Source of the DNA: Antedon bifida
Taxonomy: Eukaryota; Echinodermata; Crinoidea; Comatulida; Antedonidae
Assembly: GCA_963402885.1 (NCBI GenBank)
Contig: OY727103.1
Location: 126,501-190,500, forward strand
DNA: 64,000 bases
Direction: 5' to 3'
The notes beneath the pieces were generated by a model. The model was not told where the DNA came from. It saw only the letters and a program-made list of their open reading frames with translations, and made no database searches. Made by a program: the position numbers and the translations under genes. Numbering within the stretch: the stretch's first letter is position 1; the number at the start of each line of letters is the position of its first letter. Positions 1 to 13,400 of the stretch are shown piece after piece.

Positions 1-1353
1 TAAGTGTTTATTCTAGCTATTTCTTATATAAACATCGACATTTCTATGCAGTTATGACGTTAAGTTACTGGAATGACTGACAAATTGTAATGCAGGTTTA
101 TCAGAGCCGTAGCGAGAGGTTAAAAACAGATGAGGCAAAGATGTTTTAAATATAATTAATATAAAGTATACAATATGTGCTGAGGATGAACAATTCAGAC
201 AACCAATCATGCTGGCTACAGTCCTGATTATGAACCTTGTGAACATTCAAAAGTGATATGAAAAGCAAGATGAAAAAGTATATTTGAGAAAAGAATGTTA
301 ATAGAATAAGGACACCCATGCTTGGACTCCATTCAGTTATTTTTCAATGTGCTTTTTAATGTCAATTATATGTATTTTTTCAGGTTTAGATTTTTAAAGG
401 AGTGTACCTACTAGACATCCAAGGTGAGGAAAACAACAACATGCAGACGAAACAAACAATCTTACTACATCAAAAAAAAAAATATAAAGTATTATTACGG
501 TAACAAAAAAGAACTGAAATGGCAATGAGGAATACAATGCATACTCTAATAAATTCATTTTATTATTTTGCGTCAAACAAAAAAGTTTAGCATGACATTC
601 CATTTTTCTTGGAATCTAGCTTTCAGAGTGTTTTTATTGTCTTTTATGCAATATACTGAATAATAAAACTACCATAATGTAGCAAGTTTTTCAAAAACAA
701 GTATATACAATTACATTTCAAACATAAAATAAATGCACTACGATAACAAAGTAATGCAAATATTAACTGTTTTTTGATAATTTTATAGTAATATTAGAAT
801 GCAAATGGTGTTTAAGTACATTTAAAATAAGAAATACAGTTAAACTACGCCTACGTCTTGCCATTGCATGCATATAATATAGATTAAAGTTCTTTGAACA
901 AAACGTACAATTATTACATAGGTAATACAATCACACTGTCTTTGAAAATAATGAGAACCACCATATGGACTAAAGCTCTGTCTACACTATCAAACTTTAT
1001 GTGACAAAACAATGTGATGTGCCCATATATGGACATGATGATGTCATATCACTACTATATTTGGGCATATCACTACCATATTTGTGTGCATCACACTTTT
1101 TTTCAAACTAGTTTGACAGTGCAGACAGAGATTCATAAAGACTTGGATAGTGGTTTGTCTGTTGTTTTGCATCGTGGGTTCAATTAATTTTAGGATGTTC
1201 CTCAAAGAAACTGGAATATATCACTACCATGTATTTCACTCAATCAAATACTGCTCTCAAAACCAACATAAATGTGTTCAAATTATTTGAAACACTGGAA
1301 AATTCTGAAAAAGGAGAAACCTTATCTACAAGTAGATTGTATGAATTGGTTAC
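1..1353 (-). other. Cav1 intron 20 (partial)
   Basis: AT-rich intron sequence continuing out of the window. The only structure seen is a TA-MITE copy at 971-1131. No further channel exon was found on the minus strand. Confidence 0.8.
971..1131. mobile_element. TA-MITE copy 1
   Basis: Non-autonomous element with terminal inverted repeats starting AAGCTCTGTCTACACTATC and an interior rich in CATATATGGACATGATGATG. The right end has decayed (CAGACAGAGATTC). Same family as the copies at 9549, 20116, 34888, 39707, 55684 and 63276. Confidence 0.85.
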
Positions 1354-1483
1354 CTGGTTTCGTTTGCTATTTTTGTCCACAGGATCTTCGGCAGCAAGCA
1401 TAGCACTACTGACCATAATCAATACAAGCACCACATTTGAAAAATAGTTGTGATTTACGATCAAGTAGCTAGCTTTGCGAAAC
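1354..1483 (-). CDS. Cav1: Cav1 exon 20: IIIS1
   Basis: 130 nt. [20 protein letters not shown] and then [13 protein letters not shown], matching IIIS1 of Cav1. Donor GTAACC, phase 0 out. It is the last channel exon I can find; exon 21 must lie before base 1. Confidence 0.96.
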
Positions 1484-4400
1484 CTGAATGCAAATTAAGA
1501 TATCATTTGAAATTATAGTAACCATAAACAAATAGATACCGGGATTTAAATTATTCATTGTACTTTGTATAGCATGAAATTCCCTTTGAATGAGTCTGTC
1601 ACTTCAATCAACCTGGGGGAATGGAAACAAACATGGATACTGAAATACAACTATTTATTTATGGTTACTATATCTACCTGTTATCCTTGGAGAATATGAA
1701 TAATGAGCTCTCCGTAGGCATCGGGTGTTTTTTTAATTGGATATTTAACTCCGACATTCTGCGAGGGCGTGCTGTGACTGTAGTCGAGTTATCATCATCA
1801 TCATCCTCATCAGGGCCTCCTTCTTCAGTTAAAGCTATAAACATATTAAAATTTAGTTTTTTGTAAGGGTTAAATTAATTTTTTAATTGAAACAAAACTC
1901 TAAACCAAACAAATGCTTAAATGATAAAATCTGCGCAAATCAGTTTCCCATGTAAAATTAACTTAATTATAAAAGACATTGACTTACCAATTGCTTTTCC
2001 ATCTTCATCAACTTTATCAGGAAGGATTTCATCAGGAACCCTTTAAAAAAACATTTATATTATATTATTTATCATATATAAAGCTGAACCTACTATTGCA
2101 CACCATGTGACCCACAATCATCCAATCAAATGAAGCTGCAGCTACTATTGTACACCATGTGACCCACAATCATCCAATCAAATGAAGCTGCAGCTACTAT
2201 TGTACACCATGTGACCCACAATCATCCAACCAAATGAAGCTACTGGTTAATATGGTTGCAGATTGGTTTTAATTTATAGAATCCTTTGAATTAAAAGACA
2301 ACTATTTCACTCATGATTTCCTGGGTTTCAATCAGCTTTTGGATTTGTACTGAATAAATGCTAATAATATAAATGTACAAAAACAATATGAAGTTGATAT
2401 ATGCTATCTTGTTTAAACTGTAAATGGTTTATGTATGATAATGAGCATTAATAATATATGCCATAATTCAATGTCACTATTAGCACTACTTTGAGCTTTT
2501 TAATTTCTATCTAATCGTACCTTCCGTTCTTATGATTCTGTTCATAATTCATCTTAGCTCGTTTTTCTTGAAGATGTTTTGGGCCGCGATTAATTCCCGA
2601 CGGATCCATACCCGGCGCAAGCTGTCTAGATATATCTTCCATCTCGTTAGCTCTACGTTTTGATTTATCACGTTCTTTTTGCTCCTCCTCCTGTTTCTCC
2701 AACGCTGTCAGACTTTCTGCATCAGCCAAGTTGTCAACAGCGATGGCCAAAAATACATTTAACAAAATATCTATTTATCTTCGTTAAAGAACCTTTTATA
2801 TTAATTTGAATAAATGATTTTCATAAATTTTCACTATATAAATCAGGTTTCCTATAGGACTATATGTAAAACAGGTGCTACACCTGATATGTTTTTATAC
2901 TGTATAAATATGTTTTGAATAAAAATTAAAAAATAAACTAAATTGTAAAAAGGATACAGTTACCACAAATAAATAGGACTATGAAGTAAGTACAGGCCAC
3001 AATGCCTATGGAATGTATACCACCATAGGCTTCTATACCATTGTACATTACTTCATTCCAATCCTCACCGGTTAAAATCTACAAAACAAAGATTGAACAG
3101 GAATATTTTGTTTTTCCATTTATCAAACGCAAGAGATTGTCCATCTCTAATTCTCATTATTCGTAATAGTAATAGAGTTAAAAGTTCATAAGTAGTATAT
3201 TTCCAGAAGTCTTAAATTAATGATAATAGTGTAATTTCAAAGAACCTATTAACTTATCTATATCCTAATGTACAATGATTAATGGTCTCTATTCATTAAT
3301 TGGATTGGATTCATATAGTGAACAACACATCAAGGATACCCAGCGTGAGGGCAGTACACACAATGTTCTCTCTTACTCACGTATCCAATATCTTACAACA
3401 AAATGTTTAATCTTAAGAGGGCGTTGTATTTCGTAAAATACTGTACCAGTCATTTTAATTCAAAAGTACAATGCGATTGAAAAAGGATAGTAGTATTGAA
3501 TACACTGTCTTTATGCATATATGTCTTATTATTATTATTATCATACATACTGAGAAAAAAGTCCCGTTACCTGAAATACTGTGAAAAGAGCCTGCCAAAA
3601 GTTGTCAAAATTACTGCGTGGCTTTTCTTTAGTATCATCAAAATTAAATTTCCCTCCGAACACTTGCATACCAAGAAGGGCAAAAATAAGAATAAAGAGA
3701 AAGAGGAGTAGAAGCAAACTTGCAATAGAACGCATTGAATTCAGTAGAGATGCTACAAGGTTACTTAGAGAACTCCAGTATCTGAAAAAAACAAAACATT
3801 TAACAATAATACACAAATCTGGATTGGAGAAAAAAACACATACATAATATATATATATAAATATATAATATAAATTGTTATTATTTATTTATTTATTCTT
3901 TTTTTGACTGGATTGCATTGTCAGTAACGTAGTACTAGGTACAGTAGGTTACATATATATAACTACAGGAAAATAAAAGCATAAATGGGCCTAATTTGAA
4001 AGGTATATACAGATATAGATACAGGTATGTATATAAAAATATATTTGTTTACATATAAGCACATAATTTGATTATTATGAGGTGTGAATCATGTAAGATG
4101 CTCAGTAAGAATTCTTTGAAGTCAAGTTGATCTGAAACATCTAGACTCCTTTAGTTCTTGTTGAGTGCACACAAACACACTCCTTAGGGCTTTAGTATTT
4201 GACCGACAAACATAGAATTAAAAATATTTCATATTGCGTACTTTGTTACTTTGAAAACACGTAAAAGTCGAACACAACGTAAAACACTAATTCCAATTGG
4301 ATCAATCCAGTGTGCATAGATGAGGACCATCTCCAATATACTACTGCATACAACAAAGAAGTCAAAGCGATTGAAGAGAGAAACAAAATAACAATCTATT

Positions 4401-7400
4401 CCAATACTGTACATCTTGATCACCATCTCAATCGTAAATACTATAACAAAGAATATGTTGGAACAATCTGAAAGATAAATAAATAAAAAATATTTAAAAT
4501 GTTTAGAAAAACAGCAAAACTGAACCAATTAAAGAAGGAGGAAATGAAGGAGAGGGAGAAATAAAAATGATTTAAAATTAATATTGATGTTTGCATAGAC
4601 AAATGGCACAACTGAACCAATTAAAGAAGAGGAGAGAGGAAGAAAGAAAAATGTTCAAACATATAAAGCTAAATAACAGAAATATGGAAAGGACCTTGGA
4701 GAATAAAGCTCAATTATTAATGTGTTATTAAGCTATTCACAGTAATATCATAATAATCACCACCATCATATGTTTCGTTTATCCCCTTTAATTGACAATA
4801 CAAGACTTTCTTCCACAGTCATAGCATACTTTCATCAAAAACATAAAAGACGCTATATTACAGCTGCCTTTATGTTGTCGCACTACAAGCTGAAAATCAC
4901 ATTCTTAATTCTTAAAATTGAATAGGATACATATTCATACATGTAAAAACTAAGTAAGGACAACTAAATTATTGCATATAATATTTGGTAGTATCATACC
5001 TTGAAAGGTTGTTAGCCATTTTGGTTGATTGTAATGAAATGAAGCTAGTATACATGTATTAATAAACACCATTACAATGACTATCCAATAAAATGTCTGT
5101 GATTTCACGGCCTGCCTGCAGGCACGTAAACAACGACGATTCCAACGACGAAGAACTCTCCTAGAATAATAATAATTATTGATAAAGAATACTGCCTGCT
5201 ATACATTTTAGTGGTAGAGAAACAACAATGCATTAAAAATATGGTTTATGTATAATACAGATAAACAGATGTTGTGTATTACAAAACAATTCATGTGACA
5301 AATGTACTAAGATGTTCTGAATGTTGGTAGTCATGGATACTTTACTTCATATTCATGTAATTAATGTTGTATAGAACATAATCATTCTGTAATTGTTAGA
5401 TGAGCTATTTATAAATCAACCATAAAACTATACCGTTTCTTTTGAAACCAAGTTACTTGAAGATTTTCACTTTTATCATCGTCTGATTTATCAGAATAGT
5501 CGGACGACTCTGGAATTGGTTTTGCAACTGGAATTAAAAATAAATATATATAAATTTAAACTAATTTGTTTCTCCTTATCAAACTGATTAGTTGAGAAAA
5601 ACTGTTACTTTCACTAAAGGCCATGCCACAAAATTTGTTCCCAAATTTAATTTGGTCTTTGTCCACACACATATTTGATTTTGACACTTTATTTAACTTG
5701 TTAAAACCATTTTAATCTTTTGATTTGTGTGGATCTTCATTTTGATGTGTCTTATTGTACAGTTTTTATATGTTTCTCTTAAGGGAGGTGAGTAAATTTG
5801 AATTTGAATTGAATATTTTACTTTTTAACTCTTTTGTGAGTGGAAACAAAATATTAAATACATTGAATTTGATGTAGACAAAATATAACAGGATACACAA
5901 ATGATGCATTATAACAATAATAGTAAAGTAATTAGTATCAGCCCCAATTTATTTTAGTCTCTGTCCACACACTTATATTTTACTTTTTAACTCATTGTAT
6001 TTTGTGAGTGGAAAACAAAATATTCAACACATTGAATTGGATGTAGACAAAATATAAAAACAACAGGATCCACACAAAAGATGCATTATAACAAAACAGT
6101 CTTTTAGTTTAATATCAGCATTACAACATTTACAGCCCCTATGTTTAATAGTCATCAGTAAAAAATATTTTAAAACCAAGCAGAGTGACCGACAAAAACA
6201 AAATTTTATCTTCTGTAAAATGTAAAATAGTTCATAAACACCATTTCACATTGAAAAATATTTAAGAGTTAATATAAATATTCATTGGTTTGTGTACATA
6301 ATATTAAATAAAAAGCATATGAAATAAGTAAACAGTAATAAAAAGCAAAAATTCTATAAAACAAATATTATACTGCAACATGCAGAATGAGATTGCTTAT
6401 TCATGCATGACAAGGAACTAGACATTTACCATAAACTATTCATACCTTTCGTATTGAGCGTGCCCAGACGTTTCCATAAAACTGCAGCAGGCAAGATCAA
6501 AAAGAAATTGAGTTGTTAGTTAATTGTTAAATAATAAACTAAATGTGAAAAAACCAAAAACCAATTTGCAACTAAAATAGCAAAGAAATAAAATGCACTT
6601 TTATGTCCACTATGTTGAAACTAAAAACCTCTTAAAATGAAAAATATAGATAGTAGGCGCAATTGGGAAATAAAATAAGCGTAGCATAAATTTGTTTTTA
6701 AGGAACCAAAATAAAATGAACCCCTAAAGTTGGCCAGTATATTTATATAATTTAGAGGCATAGAGAGAGAAACTGGCCAGTGTTCTGTTGATAGTTGGAA
6801 ATTGGGAAATAACTTTAGCACAACATATTTTCTTGAATCAAATAAACTGATGTGAGTTGGATCTCTAAAGTATATCATTATATACACCAGTATATCCTTC
6901 AGCTAGTAGATGCCTTTTATCTACATTTATTTCTCTTCATCTCAAATTTATGTAGGTACCAAGCCGATTTAAATGTCAATACACTGATTATTATCCAACA
7001 TTAGGAAACGCTCCCAGAGGGATTGTCTCAGGTGATAAATTATATTTGCTTGATAAGTATATTCAGCAAACCTCCAACAATTACAAGAAATAAGGTATTG
7101 TAATGTACTATACAATACACCCACGAGCAAGATGAATTTCCAATTATAGAATGACAATTATCTTGTATTTTCTATGGCGTGCAAGTAATGTTGGCTTTGA
7201 TTTTTTCCTGAAAACTTGTCGGCCATGAGAAATCTTATTTGTTACAAAGGTTTATGGTACCTAGGAGGAAGGCAACGTATTAACCTCCCATCTAGTGCTA
7301 CTTACGGGATTATGGGATACGTAATCTGGATGATGGGATATGTAATTTGGATATTGGTGTTTAAACAAGTAGTAATGGGGTAATAGTGATGGACATAAAT

Positions 7401-10400
7401 TATGAGTTATTGATGAAGTAATCGATAAAAAGAAAAAATATAGATATTTATAGTAAAAAGAACAGTAATTGATAGCAAGTAAAATGGAAATAAAACCATA
7501 AAGTAAAGATTAAGAAAATTATGGATGGAAGTTAAGATAGTAGGATGAATGAGCCTAGAAATTGGATTTGTTTAGGGGTTAGGAAAAGAATGAAATAAAG
7601 GCTATTAAATAAAATATAAATAATATTTCAAATGTTAAAGCATATATATGTGTAATACATCTTATGTTATTAATGTTACCATGCGAAAGTATAACCATTG
7701 TTATATAATAATATTAATGCATATAATAAAATAAATCTGCTTCGCATAACATTTTAGAGTATAATAGTATCAATTTAAAATGGAGTTTAAAAGCATGTTA
7801 TTATATCCACTGGGGATGGCGCATTCATGGGAGAATAGTTTTACCTCATCTTGCAGTTTTGATGCGCTGTGCGCCCTCAGACATGTATTGGAACGCATGT
7901 ATATTTGAGGTAAAATATCGTTAAAAGGTTATAGTTCTATAAATTTTTCCATACATCATCGTATAACCTATTCAAGTCATTTATTGGTTAGGTGGCCACA
8001 TTCCCTTCTGTACATATATAAGCTATCCAACCATATTAATATTGGATAAGACAAATCACTGAGAAAATTATATTACGATCAAATTTGCAGCGTATACCCC
8101 CAAAAGAGTGATCACATTTGAAAACGCATCAGAATTGCTTCAACCACACTTCTCAACGTTAATAGCATTTCTTTGTCCAAAATTATAGCATTTTTGTTGA
8201 ACTAATGATCTCTGTTTTCTTATGACTGCAAACATTATATACACATCATTATGCACACATTATGTACAGTTTTAAACTACATTATATTTTGAAACTTTAA
8301 TATTTTTTGCATTCAAAATATTAATGATATTTTAATAAATTACATAAATTATAAATTCATTATTATGGATGTAGGCTATTCCACCCTCAATATACAAAAC
8401 TATAAATCATAAAATCACTAGTAGCCCAAAAGAGGAAATATAAACATTATGGTTAAGGAATATAACATCGTGTCATTTATCCCTCAGCACCATGAACATC
8501 ACTTTTTGATGATTTTTTAGCTGTTACAAATGATTAAAAAAAAAATGGATGAATATAATTTGGCTACCATTGGGATTCTCAAAGTATCCAATCACCAACC
8601 AAAAACATATAAAACCAAAAAAAATGGAAATAATGCCCCAAAAGCATACCACTCCAATAGGGTTCTGTAAATAAAACAGATTTTAACGCTGAGATAAAAC
8701 TTGTATCATCTATGTGCACATACAGTAGTAGGCTACAGTTCTAATTGTGTTTGTATGCTTAACTAAATCTCTTTAAATGTGTGCAACTTTAGGGAAAATT
8801 AAACTATATTTGACATTCTGCAATTTATAAAATGCCAAGCGTGTGCAATTGTTTAGTCTACCGTTTCAATCTTCTAAAAGTTTCTGTTTTATATGGCTTA
8901 ATTTTTAGTTTAAAATGATGATTATTGAAAACCTAATTACTTACCATGCTGAGGTGGTAAACTTGGTTTTTGTTCCTCAGTTTCTGGCTCAATATCTTCT
9001 GAAAAGAAAACAGTAATGTTTAAATTTTTCATCTAGTTGAAACTAATGTAGTTAGTTAAATGTAATTTAATGTAGCATAATTATCTAATCTTTAGAATAA
9101 TCATTTTTCTATCAAGATTATTATTTCTAATTTAATTATCAAATCCTGCAAAATTTTCTTCTTAAGCATTGATCCATTTTACATAGCACAAATAAAAAAC
9201 GCAATGAGGCAAGAATAGAGTAGGTGCAATGCCTATTGTTCACCTGGGTCATGTCACCTGCCTTCAGACTCTACTGTTTCCTTTTGTTATTATATTAAAA
9301 TTATTTCAACAACACACATTAGCAATTATTGATCCAAGTATTAAAAGTACTCCATATGATAGATATGACAGTAGCTATGTATTCGAACATTAAAGCACAA
9401 CACACTAAGAAGATGTTCTGCTTCAGAATCTCTAAGAGGGCCTAACAGGTCACAGGTCATTAAACTCTTTTTGATCCGAATATTAAAAGTACTCTATATG
9501 ACTTTATGACAGAAACTATGTGTATTCTAACATTAATAAGCACACCACTAAAGCTCTGTCTACACTATCAAACGTTATGTGACAACAAAATGTGAGGTGC
9601 CCATATATGGACATGATGATGTACTATATTTGGGCAAATCACTACCATATTTAGACACATCATACTTTTTTTGTCAAACTAGTTTGATAGGGTAGACAAA
9701 GCTTTAGAAGCAAATACTATTCTGCTTCAGAATCTCTAAGAGGGCCTAACAGGTCAAAGGTCATTAAACTCTTTAATTACATCAAAGTTAATTACCTGCT
9801 TTCATGATCCAATCCAAGTAGCCCTTAAGATCATCTTCAATTTGCTGTTTCTCTCGTATTTTTTTAAACTCTCCTTTTACCTTTGCTTTTTCTCGCTCTT
9901 TTGAAAATTCACTAAAACAAAAATTAAGAATAAAAGTCGTGAGTTGGGAACATAATAGATATAAGAACATGTATTATATAATACTTGATTGCAAAATAAT
10001 TTATCAGGCCAATGTGAGGCTGGCTCGGATCACCAAATGTAGATTCTCAATATTGTTCATTCGTATATGATGGCAAACGTAAGTAAATACTTAATTTACC
10101 CACTCCCTCCACAATAGCATTTCAATATTCAAGATGAATGCATATACTGCTATAGCTACAATAATATGTAACACAAATTGAAGCTAAGAGGCCAAAACTA
10201 GAAGTGGTATTCATTTGAGAAAGTTGTTTATTAGAGCAACATTATAAAATTGTAAAAGCAATAATTTCTGTTCATACAATCATTATGCAAAATGTTAGTT
10301 TAATGTTAATTTAAAATTAGATTTAACTGCACATAAAAGCTTATTAAACAAAATCACTTTTGACGGCTGCCACAGGTAAACGTGAGTAAACCCAGTTTAA

Positions 10401-13400
10401 CTGTTTTTTGTTGAACAGACAGTTTGGAGTTACCCCTTCACCCAAATACTATAATTATAAAATGTCCAGGAAATGTATTAGTATCATCTCTAGACCCAAA
10501 CATAGATATTGAGTATGCCAAGTCTGCCAATGTTAAGGCTTGCATATAAATGATAAGCGACACTTTAACATTGACTGCTGACAAGCTGATCTATCAAATG
10601 TTTTTAAATATTTATTTCAAAATTGAGGATAATTTATTATAAAAAACAAAATATTAGTTGAGTTATACACAAAAAACTGTTTATATGTAATAAACACATG
10701 GTTAATTAACAGTGTTAAAGAAGCAACACAATATTATACTAACTCATTTTTTTGAATTTTATATAAAAAAAATAATTTGTAAGAATTTTACATAAGATTT
10801 TATCTAATTACTTAAGTGTGCTTAGAAAGAAGATGGCCGCTGATCAAAAATGTTGAAAATAGGAAACGCAAACTAAATGTACATCCTGAAAGCACTAATG
10901 GTTTATTATAATATTTAAACATGCAGCTCAATTTATGTAATAAATTATTTGTAAATCTGACTAGCAACTCAGGTCACTTATCATATACAAATGTTTACAT
11001 ATTTGAAGGCCGCCATCAGAGAATACATAGGTGTAGAACATAATAGTAAGTGATGGATGACAAATGAGAATACATTTAAAAGCCATTCATGTGGCTTATA
11101 AGCTACATTACTTTCAATAGAACTTCAATATAGATATAATACATTTATTCATTTATACAATATCGCTAACCTTCCGAAATATGAAGAAATTGGATGTATT
11201 CATTAAAGGAAGATTATTTTATTATATAATAACGCAATATGTATAGAATAAACCCAGAGGCAAAACATATAGATTAAGTATTAATACATTTTGTATATGA
11301 AGACAGAAACCTTTGCTACGATTGAACCAGGGATGTGTGAGTCAAAACTATACCGTAGCAAAATTAAGATTCTCTTTTTCAATAATGCATCTATTTTTTA
11401 GCTAAGTTAGCATAATAATACTACAATTTAATAAAATGTTATATAAGGATAATTTGAAAAATTTGTAAACAAAAACTAAAGAATCTAAATATGTGAACTT
11501 ATCTAAGCGATGTGACCAACAAAATGATGACCTGCCAAGGCCAAACAAACGAGATCACGTTGAACGCATTATTCATATAAGCAGGTGATATGATTATACT
11601 AGTTTACATATTGTGCACTTTACGCCTCCCCTCCCCCAGGGGGAATCATCACCAGAATATGCTGCCAATTGCCAGGATCAATAACATTGATTGCTACTTA
11701 AAGTAGTAACAAATGTGGTGTTGTACGACATAACACAGATTTAGACCTGCTGCAAATAGATCACTATACTCAGCTGATGGAAAAATGAATACATACAGAT
11801 CCTCATGTTAAAATAATGATGAGAGACGTTTACTATATAACTTTAAAATATAATTTAATGACAAAAAAGGTAGACGTTTCTAAACCATCATTGAACCAAG
11901 AACAAAATGAGTAAAATGAACAAAATACAAAGCACTAAAGGGTGACAGGAAATACTACAATAAGTTGCTCATAATGAAATAACAATATTAATTTCTTAGA
12001 ACAATAATTAAAACTGCTGCAAATAGATCACTATACTCAGCTGATGGAAAAATGAATACATACAGATCCTCATGTTAAAATAATGATGAGAGACGTTTAC
12101 TATATAACTTTAAAATATAATTTAATGACAAAAAAGGTAGACGTTTCTAAACCATCATTGAACCAAGAACAAAATGAGTAAAATGAACAAAATACAAAGC
12201 ACTAAAGGGTGACAGGAAATACTACAATAAGTTGCTCATAATGAAATAACAATATTAATTTCTTAGAACAATAATAATATATTGAAAAAAAATTTTGATT
12301 ATGAATGATTTAAAATGTTGATAGTTAAATTATATTTTATCCAATTTTTTGGGATTGGCTCACGACAACAAGAATTTGCAAACGAATATAGTTGTTTATG
12401 AAATGTAGAAGAATCGTAAGAACTGACTGGCAAATGGCTACTGTACAATAAATCATTATGTTGACAATTTCCAATCAAACTTCTGATAATCTAGGTTATA
12501 TCTCCGAGGCTAGTTCATTGAGATTTTAAATCGTATCATTTCACGTAAATCTAGAATATCACGTAAACAATATATAACATGTCTGTTTACTCTGATGGTT
12601 AGAAATGAATTCAAAAAATGGAGGAAATTTTAGTCTTTCTATGAATAAAGCATTTTAAAATTCAATGACTATTTTGTACTGAATAAATATAAATAAATTT
12701 GTACAGTAATAGCAAACATAAGTAATTATTTATCAATTAAATTCCAAAAAGTAGAAAAAACAGTAATGACAGATTGAGATTATTGAAAAAATGTATGAAG
12801 GCAGGATCCCAAGAAGATGGAAATCTTGTGGCGGGTTGCCTTGACAAATAAAATTCATAAGAGCACAAAAATAATTTGAATTCCTATAGAGAAAGTTATA
12901 TAGTAATTATATTCATTTAGTTTAGTAAAGATAATACAAAATGGGATCTGTATAAATGCATTACTCATGCAAAACTAGCCACAATGACGGAATGGCTTAA
13001 AGGCTGGATTTAAATAAATGTGTGTACCGTTTGCGAGTTGTCATTATTGTTTAGGTTTACAGTGAGAAGCCCATTAGATGAGAACAGACTTTACGATCGG
13101 TAACCTGATTATGACACGGTATGATCCCTGTGTACTCATTACTCTTCAGGCACGTACGGAGTCACTAAACGATGCTGCGTTGCGCCGTTTCATTTAGACA
13201 ATCAAACATCATCGCGGAAAGTAAACCCACATAATTTCTACAAAATAATGTGTAGCAAACATCGTAGACAACGTCATAGAATATCTCGTTGATGATATTA
13301 AATATTGATAACGTACAGCACTGTATTTGACATGCATTAAATTGTGTTATCGGTAATTAAGCTATTGGAGACTTACTGTATACTTTTTGACATACTTCAA

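Noticed and set aside
2961-2966. GTAACT as donor of Cav1 exon 16
   Set aside because: It would give FICD-ILLN and lose the invariant GNY; the GTATCC donor eight bases further on restores it.
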